Positions 47,044 through 60,251 of a stretch of DNA of 64,000 bases are shown here, piece by piece (the stretch's first letter is position 1; the number at the start of each line of letters is the position of its first letter). The notes beneath the pieces are model-generated. The model ran no database searches. It saw nothing but the letters and a program-made list of their open reading frames with translations, and was not told the DNA's origin. Source of the stretch: Sordaria brevicollis (lineage: Eukaryota; Ascomycota; Sordariomycetes; Sordariales; Sordariaceae); NCBI GenBank assembly GCA_033439795.1, contig JAUTDP010000002.1, positions 2,728,001-2,792,000 on the forward strand, in the 5' to 3' direction. Position numbers and translations under genes: made by a program.

Positions 47044-47999
47044 GGCTGGTGTGTTGATGTTGCAACTTGCGACGACGGCAAGGTGCAATGGGGCCGTGTA
47101 TGAATTGTCCGGGGGGTGGTCGGGGACCGGGTTGGCGGTTGCGTTCGCGGGTCGGTGCGGACGGGGCGACAATAATCGGGCAACGAGCGGGCGACTCGAA
47201 GCGCGATGGAGTCTTTGCCGGTCAAAAAAATCGAGCCCCGTCCTGCCCGCCCATCGGTCCCAGTTGCCGGCCTAGACATACCCCGGTCGGCCAGCCAGGC
47301 GGGTGCTTGGCATGGGGTCAGCCACTGAAGAGTCTCCAATTCCGAGCAGAATGCTCCCATCCTAGGGGTCGATACTTTCCGAAAATCTGGCAGTTTTTCA
47401 TTTCCTTACGCTTTTCCTTACCGAAATTTCCGTAAGGGCTCGTGCACGAGTCCGTGCATTCGTCTGCCAAAGTACCTCCCCAGCATCAGTTCCATGCTGT
47501 AGGCTGGCTAAGGTACGTACCTTCTGAGATATGGGCCAGCACGTGCTGAAAATTTGGTAAGAGTTCCTTATTTTTCATTCTTTTTCACGTAATTTCTTAC
47601 CTTACCACTTACAGGAATTTCCAATCGACCTCTATCCCATCCAGCTGCTGGCGGTCCAAGCTTCGACCCCGCGATCGAGGTGTCAGCCACATCTGCAAGT
47701 GGCTGAGTAGAGTGGGAAGCTAGCGGCCGGGTAGCTCGTAGCGGTTCGCAAGCTTTCGGCCAAAAAATCTCTTGAATTGGATGATCTGATGGGCTCCCGG
47801 CAACATCTCCAAGCTCCATACCTCCCTACCTCGCCTACGTAAAAAAAGTGTCAGAGCTCCCACCCGAGAGCCCCATTCTATCCTTCAGTCCCAAAGCCCG
47901 TCCGTTCACCCGGCAACTCGACATCGACGCCGTCAACTATACTTCCCGAAACCGGACACATCGTATAACGACGGCTTCATCATTATCAAAGTCGACCCA
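47044..47999. promoter_or_regulatory. Shared divergent promoter region of two mitochondrial-protein genes
   Basis: 956 bp separate the start codons of the mL50-like gene (minus) and the COX14-like gene (plus). The middle, about 47395-47620, is rich in CTTAC/CCTTA motifs in both orientations (TTTCCTTAC, TTCCTTACC, CCGTAAGG, TTCTTACCTTACC). No ORF is supported. A bidirectional promoter is inferred from position only. Confidence 0.4.
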
Positions 48000-48995
48000 A
48001 TGGCGCCTCCGACGAACCCCCGCAGCGTCTCGGACGCGACACGCTTCACCCCGACGACTCCCCATGCCAGTTCCAAGTCTGCGCACACCACCCCCAAGAT
48101 GCCAAAGGACCCCAAGCCTCCCAAGTTCGTTGAGACACCAGAGCAAAGGGTTGCGCGGTTAAGAGCTGCGCACTTGAAGGCGAAGCAGGCGCAGGTTTCG
48201 AGGATGGACCGGATCATCGACGGCAGCAGACGCTTCTTTGACTCGGCTCACAAGGTCACCGTCTTGGGGTTGATTGGTTTCACAGGTTAGTCCAGTCCAG
48301 TACAGCCTGATCACCAAGTTTCCGATTTCGGTACCTGGTTCCTGGAATGGCACTCAGATCCCAGCAGAACAAAAGAAAAAAGAGAACTAACATACTTCAT
48401 AGTGATGGCCGGTCTCGTAACCGCCTACACGGCCGCCGACATGATGATGTACAATAAGAAGCGCAAGGCCGAGTTCATCGAGGCGCAGAAGAAGATGGAA
48501 GCCGACTCGCTCGAGGCCGCCCGCCTGGCCTACATCACCGGCAAGGCCACCGAGGAGCAGACCGCACTGGTGGAGGAGTACCTAGAGCGCGAGCGCGAGG
48601 CCGGCCGCCCGAAGCCCTCCATCTTCTCCAAGCTCCCCGGTGTCCTTAGCGAGCCGACTCCCATCACCAAGGAGAACAGCACGACAGAGCAGACGACATC
48701 GACGAGCGTATCAGAGGCCGCTACATGGCCCGCTGCGACGACACCGAAGGAGACGACTACCCAGGAACAGCCTGAGGCTGCGGCGAAGACGGGACTTTGG
48801 GGCTGGCTTACCGGATCGTTGAAGAAGGAGGATGTTGCGGCTAGTGCGGGACAGCAGGCCCCTACGTTGGTTGGCGCTGTGAAGCAGGAGACGAGCACCA
48901 TCAAGGAGAAGGCGCTAGAGGCTTTCGAGAAGGAGAAGGAAAACCAGAGGAAGGGTGGTCCCCTTGACAAGGTCGGCTTGCCTGAGCAGAAGTAA
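48000..48995 (+). CDS. Mitochondrial membrane protein, COX14-like (cytochrome oxidase assembly)
   Basis: Two exons, 48000-48285 and 48403-48995, give 292 residues. The 117-bp intron has a GTTAGT donor, CTAAC branch and CATAG acceptor and splits a Val codon. A basic segment TPEQRVARLRAAHLKAKQAQVSR is followed by one transmembrane helix, about residues 84-110 (VTVLGLIGFTVMAGLVTAYTAADMMMY). A charged helix (EFIEAQKKMEADSLEAARLAYITGKAT) and a Thr/Glu-rich low-complexity tail follow. The block around the membrane segment is like the fungal cytochrome oxidase assembly (COX14-type) family as I remember it, but the protein is much longer than yeast Cox14. It would act at the inner membrane. The function is moderately supported only. 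Confidence 0.65.
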
Positions 48996-50689
48996 GCGGG
49001 ACGCGATGGATGGAGACAGACATCAAGTGTCTTTCCCAGAATGGGCGATCCGAAGACGGAACCGGCTCTTGACCGTGAGGGACGCAGGAGGGAAAACATG
49101 AAGCCGATTAGCTCGTGATGGGCATCTCTAGGAATCCGATCCTGCGAGACGCTTGGCCACTATCGTGTGCAATCCTTGGAGGCATCGTGCACCCTGGTAG
49201 GATCATGGATTCAGGCATTTGGCGAGTGTAACTTTCATGATGAGCGGGCCGGGTGGGGGAGGGAACGATGAGGCTACCTTTCAGAGCTTGGAGATTACCA
49301 CGGCAGAAACGCGGCGGAATCTCTTTAACGTGCCTGGAAGGAATATGCGTACAAATCACAGTTTCAACAACACGACAAGAACAAGTGTTGACGGAAGAGA
49401 GGAGAACGGGCTAGGGCATGCTCAAGTAGAGCCCCTCAACCCTTGTACCATAGTGTAGAAAGGAGTCATTGCATAAATCGGCGCAGAGATGGATTTACGT
49501 ATTTAAGATACAAACATAGTGATAGAGATATTGAATGTGTATTGGATGTCACAAAGAGTGCGGTTGTTCTTCTTCAGTTCCTATGATGATGGCTTTATTT
49601 ATGTGTAAGAGAAAGTGTATTGCGCGTCAGACTCACACCCACGGTTATAGCTTATGTTTTGACCTTAACCAGTTGGCTAGCCTACCCAACTCAGCTCCAA
49701 ATTCTTCGTATTAGATTCGATTGGATTAGGAAGATACTATGAAGGACTTCAAGTGCTAAAACAGCATCATCATACGAAGAACAGACATAAATCATGCACG
49801 TCCAGGTTGCATCAACAGGGTAGGTGACGATTTTCAAGAATCACAAATCACCTACTGCAAAACTTGGACTTGTGATGATCACTCAACCCCCAAACTCTCC
49901 AAGTCTGTCAATCACGGTTTCATTGATGAATTATTGTTTATCTGCGTAGTAGTGCAACTAATCAGGCTTATTAGACTTTGAGTTTTCAGACTTTTACACT
50001 TTTTGAGACTTGTGGCTCCCAAGATGGATGAGTGACCGTAAACCCATCCAATTCCTGTGCCTTTCTTCCTCAACCTTCTCCCAATGCGCTGTGTTTCCTC
50101 ACCATGTTGGGAGTGAAACTTGGTATACATAAAAAACGACCGTGTGATGCAGTGTTTGCAAATGACAAAAAAGAAAACTTCCATATCCTACCCTTTCCCG
50201 TAAAGGAACCAAGACTCCCGTCCGAGAAAAAAATGAAACGAACCGTATGGAAAGCAATAAAAAGGAAATATGCGTATGCTAGAGTGCCTTGTTTGGGGCG
50301 TTTTTCCTTCTCCCGCCAACGCTGTGTGTCATTCGAATCCTCCGAGACGAAGACGAAAGATAGCGCAAAACCCGAATGTCATCCAGGCCCTGCCAGGCCG
50401 TGTTGACTGTTCTGCGCGTTGACTCCGCTTGCCATGAGTTGACCATGATAAGCCCGTGACTTGGTCGTAGACTGAGTAGACCAGAGACGATGTCTCGAGT
50501 CCCCAAGGAACCATGTCATCGTGTCCGAACCCGTTAGTTCCTTCCTTTCTTATCCCCACGCCATCCTCGAGAGATGTACGTCACCCATGAAGAAGGCACT
50601 CTACCCCAAGTGGCCTCGCAGCTCTCCTTCCACAGAAAAAGCAAATGAAATGGGAAAGCTCAGCTGATCAGCCGCCTCCCACCGTCCTC
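48996..50689. other. Convergent intergenic region
   Basis: 1.7 kb between two 3' ends, A/T-rich in parts (49500-49950), with no supportable gene. Confidence 0.5.
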
Positions 50690-52044
50690 CTACGACACGA
50701 TGATATGGTTGAAATGCCCCGGCACCTTCATCCGGCACTTCTCGCAGTCATCCCGATACCCTATGCTAAACGACCTCTTCATTCCGGGCTGGTTGGGCAT
50801 GGTCCACGAGCTGACTGTGTGCTTGGAGCGCTGATGGCCTCTCTTGTTGGGGGGCGACACGGTTTTGGGCGACGTCTGGGGAGATCCTATCTCAACATCC
50901 ATACCATAGCCATGGCTTCCGCAATCTCCCTGAGGAATAGGTGTCGGCTCACGAGGTCCCATCTGACTGTTAAGAGACGAGTTGCGTAGCGGCATAGCAG
51001 AGAGGAGTGGGTGGCTGTGGGTTAGCTGGTCGAGACTGCTGAGGCGCTGACGGGGGAGTGGGTGGTCGGTATGGTGATGATGATCGTGGTGATCAAGGTG
51101 ATGCTGGTGACCAGGATGGTACGATTCGAGAATCATGCGTGGACTTTCACTCATGCCGCTGTCCTCCCCTCCTACCTCGCTGATAGGCGAGGGCAGCCGA
51201 CGGTTCTGAACCATGCTCCAGTCCTCCATCACCTGCGCGGTGGCGGCGGCGCCGTCAAGGGAGCGAGGAACACTCTCGTGGCCCATAAGCGACACTGAGG
51301 GCTCGTGCTGTTGAGTGGGCGGAGGCACTCCGTATGAGCCCCTATGATCCATGGTGATGTTGCCCGCCGCTCCACCCCAGTGCTTACCCCGGACTTGCTC
51401 GGCGAAGCTACAATGAATCGGGGTCGGAATGCGGCCACTGATGCTAGGTTCGGGCGCCAGGTGGTCTGGCTGAAATGGGCCTGGCTGGAGATATTGTTGT
51501 TGCTGATGCTGGTGTTCTTGGTGTCTTGGTGGCTCCGGTTCGCAGTCCATCATCTCCATGTCCATACTGTCCGGGCTGTAGTTTGACGGCAGCTCCGGCT
51601 CAGCTGCCCATACATGCTGCTCTCTGACCTCGGGCTCATGGTGTTCTGAGGGGTCCGGCGCCCCATAGTACTGGTACCCCGAGACGGCGGGCTGTGGGTT
51701 CTCTTGCGCAAAACTCGGTGTAGAAAGCCATCTCTTGGCGTTGGGAGATGTCCGGACTGGCAAGATTTGTTGGCGTTTCTGAAGCGGATGTTAGCATCTC
51801 ATCAATCGCAGGTGACATGGCGGTCTCAGATGGGGCACAGTCGACCGCAAAAGTCTATGCGAGGAGGAAAGGCGGGGCATATATGTATACAGGACGTCGG
51901 CTGAAATGACCCTTGACAGAAGCAAAGACGGCTTACCGTTCGGTGCTCAGAGAAGCCCGATGCCCCTCCCATTGTGGTGTCCGCATAATCGTCCTCACGC
52001 GCTCTCTTCCGGGGGCCCGCGGCCCATGCATGGGGTGCCATCAT
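50690..52044 (-). CDS. His/Pro-rich protein with conserved C-terminal CxxC-type motif
   Basis: Two exons, 52044-51937 and 51778-50690, give 398 residues; the 158-bp intron has a GTAAGC donor and CTTCAG acceptor, phase 0. The N terminus is MMAPHAWAAGPRKRARED, a possible nuclear localisation signal. The body is disordered, Pro/Gln/Ser-rich, with a His-rich run (HHDHHHHTDH) near residue 270. The last 30 residues (MKRSFSIGYRDDCEKC, then PGHFNHI) form a short motif that I recall as widely conserved at the C termini of fungal proteins, with C-x2-C and two His that could bind zinc. No DNA-binding domain is seen. A transcription-related role is inferred only. An acceptor-like CGCAG just upstream of the ATG hints at a 5'UTR intron. 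Confidence 0.7.
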
Positions 52045-55000
52045 GCTGTCCAACCTGCGAATGCGCAGCACGAAGCTGTGCGTATGCGATGCCGTACCCG
52101 AGAGTGGCAGTCCGCAAGGAATTTAGTCGAGCTGTTACGGTGTAGAACGACCAAAGGCCGGAAGAGCGCAAGCCGCTTTGTATTATAAGTACAACCTGAT
52201 GGAGCGCAGGGTTGATGTTTGTGGAAAGAAGAAACCGGATTAGCTGACTGAGATTGAAAGAATGCTGAGGGCTGAGTGTCAATGTGCTGGCCGTGGTGGT
52301 CGGTGGTGTTATCAGTCTTTGTAATGCCGAGATGGATGTCACGGTATCGGCACGTCTTACGAAGACCACAACTTCGACCGCCTGACAACAACGAATTGAA
52401 AGAGGATAGAATATGCCTGAACTGCCCAGATCAGCACTCCCGGCTTGTCCTTTTGACCGTTCCAAGTTGATAGGCAGAAGCAGTCTCAATGGTGAATAGG
52501 AGACCGCCTTCTCGAAGGGAGACCAATGGAAAGGGCGTTGCGACAGCGACAGCGGAGTGAGGGGGGGGCTGAATTGTTCAGTTCGCAAAAGAGAATGGGG
52601 AGAAACGGCTTTCCCACTTTGTTGCGATTTGGGGTCCAAACTGGGGTGCAGCTGAGTGGTGAACTGCGAGCTGGGGTCGTCACCGACCGTCCCTCACTTC
52701 CAGGTTGTCCAAACCGCTCTTCTTCGTTCGGCTCCTTCCCGTGCGGAGAATTACGCTGTCTATGGGTGTGTCTATGCTCTCTAGTCTGGTCTTGGTATAG
52801 GCTGGATGCTGCCTTGATCGACAAATCTCGCTGCTTCTTGTTGCGGATTGAGAAAAGTTTAATTTTGGTATCTGGAAAGCGGCAAGAAGTTGTAACCGCT
52901 GATATACGGATTTTGCCGTCTAAGACCACCAAGAGAAAAAAGTTGTTGCTGAGATTCAAGAATGGAATGTGCCGTGTTGGCGGGGTGTGAGCAAAGAACC
53001 CTCACGTCTATAGAGGTAGGCGCCGATGAGCCCTGTCTTTGATGAACAAGCTACGAGTAAAAAGGGGAGATTCAGAGTTTTCAAAGTGTGAAAACAAAAG
53101 GCCCGCTAAAACAATCAACATTCAACAACCCTTTCTTTGTCACCGGGATCCAATGGGTAGTTGACGCGATAAATCACCGCACTCTAGAGTGGCAGTTGTT
53201 CGCGGGCAGGCATTTACGTCAGTTGCTGCAAGGATGGCAGAGACATCTGTTGTGGGCTTTGGTGCGAGGGAAGGGCAGCAATTGCGTGCGAGGCATGGGA
53301 TCTGAACTGAGAACAGAAGCGCTGATTTGTTCATTGGTGTTAGAAGTAACACAAGAGACACTTTTGAGTGAGGTATTCTTACTGGAATTGTGAGATGGTG
53401 CAGTGGTTCTGAAGGTCGATGTTGGAATAGCTTTGGTTATTTATCGTTCATGTGAATATGTCCGCCGCCGTGCTGAAGAGTTTCTAGCGTCCCTGTTGCT
53501 ATCAATGTGGGGAAGGTCCCCGAGACCCTTTCAGCCCCTCGCCTTTGTTGATAGAGTTGGAAGATCGCTATGCGCGCCGTGCAATCCCTGTATTTCTCCA
53601 AAAGGACCCTTCACATCTTCTTGTCCCCTTCTTCATCGTTGCGAGGATGTGGACCATCTCCAGACTGCCGGGATTTCCACAGTCAGAGCAGATTGAAAAC
53701 CTTCAGCCCTTGCCACCAGGGACCTTACTTCGAGTCACATGGCGAATGGATCGTCAGTTTCACGTCTGCTTCAAAGAATTTGGATGGAACGGACCTGCAC
53801 GTCAATCTCCGGTCTTTCAGTCTCGATTTCATTGGTCGTCTCGTTAAATCCGGCCGCCGACTCTAGATCGAGGACATCACGAGAATTGACCTTGGTGTTT
53901 TGAATTTGTCAACAGATTCAAAAGTCTCTGGAACACTTACGCTTGGTTTGGCCGTATGCTGCTTTCAATTCCTCAACTCTATTTGTTTTTTCCATTTCAA
54001 TCAAATACCAAGTGTAGAGGAACGCTGGAAGCTTGACATACCTTCAACATCACCGATCCAGGGCGGTTCTTTTGCTCGAGCGATTTCATCCTTCCGGGAA
54101 ATCATGGATGCTTGAAAGTTTGTGACAAACAATTTCTCCAACTGCTATATACCTACCTCTACGTGACAATCGAGGGGAGCATTGGCGATATTCAGATTGG
54201 AAATTTCAATCTAACCACGGCACCTCACACTCTCACTCAATATATTTCTTGAGCTGGCGGGTCAGGAGCATCACTCCAGATTTGTTGTTCAGCCCTATAA
54301 GGCATTTTTGACCTATTACTGATTTCTCATTAGTCAACAAAGCTCGAAACATCGGACAACATTGCCGTGCTCCTAGATTCCATGTGTGCTAGCCCTGGCT
54401 GTAGTGTGTGTGCGGCTTGTTACTCGGCGGTACCGTACCCGCCAACCACAGTTCAAGTAGTTCATGTTGCGAGTTGAAGCCCAAGCGCCCCGTAGTTACC
54501 TCTATCGAAGTGTCTCTTTCATCTGTTGGCTGTGATGTTCTGGGAATCCAAGAACAACAGACACAGAAGCCATTGTACCTGGTTCGGGGATCAAAAACAT
54601 TGTAGAGCTAGTGGTAAGGTTTGTCATCAGTAAAGACACTGTTAGCTACCACAGAGGCAGGTTGGCTTCAACGCACCAAAGCAATAATGTTCTCGGGGAC
54701 ACAAAGAGAACTCCTAAGAGGGAAAAGGGATAAATTTGGCAACGTCGTTTAATATTTTCTTTCTTCGCCAGTGTATCTATCAAAGTAAAGGTGATAAAAC
54801 AAGGATATAATCCTACGTTTCTGAGATTCAACCCTAAACATCGAGACCATCGAGTGTTGTACTTTGATGGCCTATAAAGGTGAAGCTCCGGTGCTCGGCT
54901 TGGCGTCCTCGGTAATAGATGTGCTCCGGCTTTCGGAGCATCCCGATTTATATTGCCCCCTGCCCATGGACAGGATCCATCCCAACACGTCACTTCTATC

Positions 55001-56058
55001 TGAAAGAAGAAAGAACGTGTAAAGGATAGAATCCACTCTTGAGGGCAAAGTTCTGATATCGGACTAAGTGGTGGTTGCTGCCTTTAGTTGGGAACATGGG
55101 ATGAAATTGTAAACGAAGTCTTCAGCGAGGTGAAGAGTCCTTGGAAGATATGAAGTTGCGGGATGAGCTTTGAGTTGTTCCCAACGCACGAACTAGGCTG
55201 TATAACGGTCAAGAACCAAAAGTCGAGTCATGGCAGACGGCTATGGAGGAAAGGGGTTCGAGTGTTGTTGGAGGTCGATACAACTGAACGAGATTGACAT
55301 AGATTGTTGGTCTCCAAATTCAAACCTGTCAATACTGCGAGTAAACGGACCGAAGACGAAGGACAAGGGACGAGGAGAACAACGATAGAGCTATGAACGG
55401 GAAGAGGTCGTATATGGCCTGACCTTTGAGTGTCTGTCCAATTCGCTGGAGACGGGAGTCCGAGATATTATCTGTCAACAAAAGCGCTCACCCGTCGAAT
55501 ACGTGCGTGAATAAATCAAACATGAATCGGCCGAGGATACCGGCGTCCGTCAGAATCACGGCCACGGGAGTTGCTGCTGCGGGCCGTGACGTGATGTTCT
55601 CGCTGGCGTCGTTGTCGAGATGCAGTGGTTCACGTTGCATCGAAGCGGCATCGAACCCTGGAAAGAATCAACAGCTTCTTCCCAGGAGCCCTGGTCCATT
55701 GGTCCGTTTATCGGACGCTAGCAGACGGAAGCGGATGGAGCAACCGAGTCGTGGTGAGGCCAAGCGCCCGAGACGAATGAAGAACCCCGAATTACTACAT
55801 ACTGCACCCTCGACCCTGTGCCCACAGCCCGCAGCAAGCACCACCTGCTATGCTAGCCTGCGGTTTCAGCGCCGTGTTGGAGAGGCGAACAGCAGTGCAT
55901 GTCATTGACAACGCGCTTGCCCAAGTGTTTGTCGATCGAATCCATCTCCAGTGACGGGAGCTGTGGTTGTTACGGGGCGCTGCTTCCAAAAAAATGAAAA
56001 TCAATGGCAGGCGGCATTTTCCAAATTCCACTCTTTTCACTCAAATTTTCGTACCCGC

Positions 56059-56064
56059 TGACTC
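56059..56064 (+). promoter_or_regulatory. TGACTC half-site (CPC1/Gcn4 type)
   Basis: TGACTC about 810 bp upstream of the DAHP synthase ATG. Six-base sites occur often by chance, so this is weak alone and of interest only beside the site at 56292. Confidence 0.3.
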
Positions 56065-56291
56065 TGACTGCGTGTTGTGTGTCAGTGTCCACGGGCATGT
56101 GTCCCTGCCCCGCACAGATCTTCTCAAAAGTTTCTACGGAAAGACACACCCCGGACTGTCAATGTGTGCTTGCCTGCCCGCCTGCCCGCCTGCTTCCCGC
56201 CGGCCACATCCCGTCTCCGTTCGTTGCCCTCACCTTGTTCGATTTCTGGATGAGAGGGTCCCCTGGGGTGCTTGGGTCCCTCGTAGGTTTG

Positions 56292-56298
56292 TGAGTCA
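56292..56298 (+). promoter_or_regulatory. CPC1/Gcn4 binding site TGAGTCA
   Basis: A perfect TGAGTCA element 50 bp upstream of a TATAA box (56348-56352) and 574 bp upstream of the DAHP synthase start. In Neurospora, CPC1 activates amino-acid biosynthesis genes through TGASTCA elements, so cross-pathway control of this gene is a natural inference. Confidence 0.65.
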
Positions 56299-56347
56299 CT
56301 ACGAGGATACTCCGAGATGTATCTTGTTTGGTCATATCTTTCCATCT

Positions 56348-56352
56348 TATAA
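56348..56352 (+). promoter_or_regulatory. TATA box of DAHP synthase gene
   Basis: TATAA preceding a pyrimidine-rich leader of about 490 bases that contains no ATG up to the start codon at 56872. Confidence 0.5.
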
Positions 56353-56871
56353 GTAGCTGGACGTGAAGCGTTGTTTTCTGTCGTCTCTCTCTTCATCCCA
56401 AAATCTACTATACAACGTCCAGTGTGTGAAGTAGCTCCTGCCTGGCCTTTTCTTCACAAGCACACCTTCCTTACAAGCTACGCTACCGCGCTACATATTG
56501 TGCCTTCCCTCTTCTCCCAGCTTGGCTCTTCGTGGCTGCAGAATTTCTTTGTTATCGACTCCCATTCCACTTCCTCCAACTAGGCCTTCCTTGTCGCCTC
56601 CATCCAGGCCCGATCACATCATCCAATCACACGTCTTCTTGCAGGGTCTTACCTGCCTTTCTTTCGCCCTTACCTGGACCTCAAGCTCCTGCTCGCTGCC
56701 GAGTTTGTTTCCTTTCAACCTTGCCAAGCAAAACTCGAATCACCTTCCTCTCGACCAGAGTCATTCTTGAACTCAACTTCACTCTTGACATCTTCATCTC
56801 TCGACTTCTCCTGCTACCTACTCTCACGACTGTAATTTTTGTTACCGCGTAGCACTTCCCTCACAGCAAAG

Positions 56872-58275
<1,404 letters not shown>

Positions 58276-60251
58276 AAAATCTCCTCTGAGGAGGAAGCTG
58301 GGGTCGAAAGACCAGCAACGGAGAGACAGTTTGAGCTGCACTCAGAGACTGTGTTGTGGAGGCCCCATGTTTTCCAGCCCGAGGATGTTGATATGGAAAA
58401 ATACCCGGATCCCTGCGTTCAGTTCTGAGGTGTTCAAAAAGGCAACGGGTTATCAAAAGTTCTTTTTTCAATTGCACATGAGGGTTACGGCGGGGATACC
58501 AAAAACAGGCATGGCTATGGAGTCATTTGCGAGCAAAAGGGTCAATATAATGGCCTGCTCAGACATTCAGTGAAGCATATTTACTTATACCCAGCACAAT
58601 GAATCCAATTCCCTAAAAATTGATAAAACCCCTTAACAAAGAGTATACGTTATGTCATGCCCAAAAGGCTTTGATTATATCCAATTACGTATGATCCGAC
58701 TGCCCCTATAGACTTAGTCTTCGACAGGAAGGTTAAGTATGTTTATTCTGCTGAGTCGGATCGGATGAGAAGCGGAAGTTCTTACAGCCTTCTTTGAGAG
58801 AAGGCTAGTTTTTCTGGACGATGAGTTTACTTACGTTTAGAGGCCTTAAGTGTCACTTAATAAATCTGCCTCTACAATTATCGACTGTTTCGATCCAAAA
58901 AGCTTCCTACTCTCTATATATATATTGCAAGATACAGCTTTATACAAGTACAGTCTCCTCGAAAGTCTTAACCAAACCACAAAGAACATGCTAAACAAGA
59001 TCCGGCCATCTACATACTTCGAGCTCTGTGGCTCTTGGGTACCTGGACTTGTGGATCTTTTCTTTTCTTTTTAGATGAATGTCTTGTAAAAAAAAGGGCT
59101 ATAATCTTGAGTAACATCCCAGCCTTTCACCAACAAGATAAAGAGAGTTCGCTTAGGGTAGTAATCACACAGAGCAACACAACATATATTATGTCTAGTG
59201 GACTGCCACGACCCAAGACTCTGGAACGTAGGGATGCAATGTCGAGCCCTGTGATGAAGAATCACATTTGCCAACTCGTTTCCTCTTCTTCATATGTAAT
59301 ATATGTTTGTGGTGGCTTAGAACATCAACTCGTCTTCGAGTTTTGTATAGTCCTCGCCTATGGGGGAAAACCGAGGAATGAGTTCATGAACATTATGTCT
59401 TCGGTTTTATTAAACCTAACTTTACAATACTGGCTTGTTAGTTAATTCAATTCCTTGAACCTGGGTTAAACACAGAGATTTGAACCCCCTATCGGTCTTT
59501 CTTGGGGTTTTGATGTAACTGACAGTGACCGGGGCTTAGGACGCAGGGCACGAAAGCCTCTTTTCTGTCCCTCTTCGTCTCTTTACATACATCGGCTCTA
59601 ATGCCTCTCTCCGTTCTTTTGGAGCTTCTCAGCCCGAAAAGACATAAGAGAACAGATTTCTCTCTGGCTGTGGTCTGCTCGAGATCCAAATGCTCTTCTC
59701 CTTTCGACCCCCCCGAGAGTGGAAACGGGCGGGGTTTTTAACCAAGCTAATAGACAAACCAGAGTGGGGTTCCAAGATATCTCACGTCTTTTCCACCTGG
59801 ATCCTGAGAAGACATGGATCGACTTTTGTCGCTTCACAAACTCTTCAAACTCGTCAGAGAAGTGATAGTACACTCTGTAATATTAATGTTCCATCGGAGC
59901 CTATCTGCCACGCCGGCCTGCGGGCATAGCCCGGTTGGAACACAGAACGGTTGAACCTTTACTTGCCAGCAGTCTGGTCTTCGGTCGATGGTTTAAGAAC
60001 CATTCCATAAGAGCCATTCCACAGAGATAATCTGCGCACACTCGTCTCCGATGAACCCAAGGTCAGGATGTCTGTAGAGGTAGCATCAACCCCTGAACTT
60101 TTTCCACACTCACAAAATTCACAAACAGAACCCATAAACCCACTGATTCACACCTTATGAATTCCAAGCCGCAACCCAAGAACGCCATTTGCGCAAAGCT
60201 GAACAAACGTAACATTTGCTTATCTCCCAAAACTTTGAACTCTCATCAGGC
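58276..60251. other. Convergent intergenic region
   Basis: Two kilobases between the 3' ends of the DAHP synthase gene and the minus-strand membrane protein gene. It is A/T-rich around 58560-59000. No gene supported. Confidence 0.5.

Larger units (their letters stand above)
52045..56871. other. Gene-poor region, 4.8 kb
   Basis: No coding gene can be supported. The left part (52045-53050) is probably promoter and leader of the minus-strand gene. The right 600 bp are the DAHP synthase promoter and leader. Between 53100 and 56200 there are only short frames without splice logic; a non-coding RNA or undetected multi-exon gene cannot be excluded. Confidence 0.5.

Noticed and set aside
59475..59505. 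Minus-strand GGGGTTCAAATCTC resembling a tRNA T arm or B box
   Set aside because: The flanks do not form T-stem or acceptor pairs and no A box is at the right distance.
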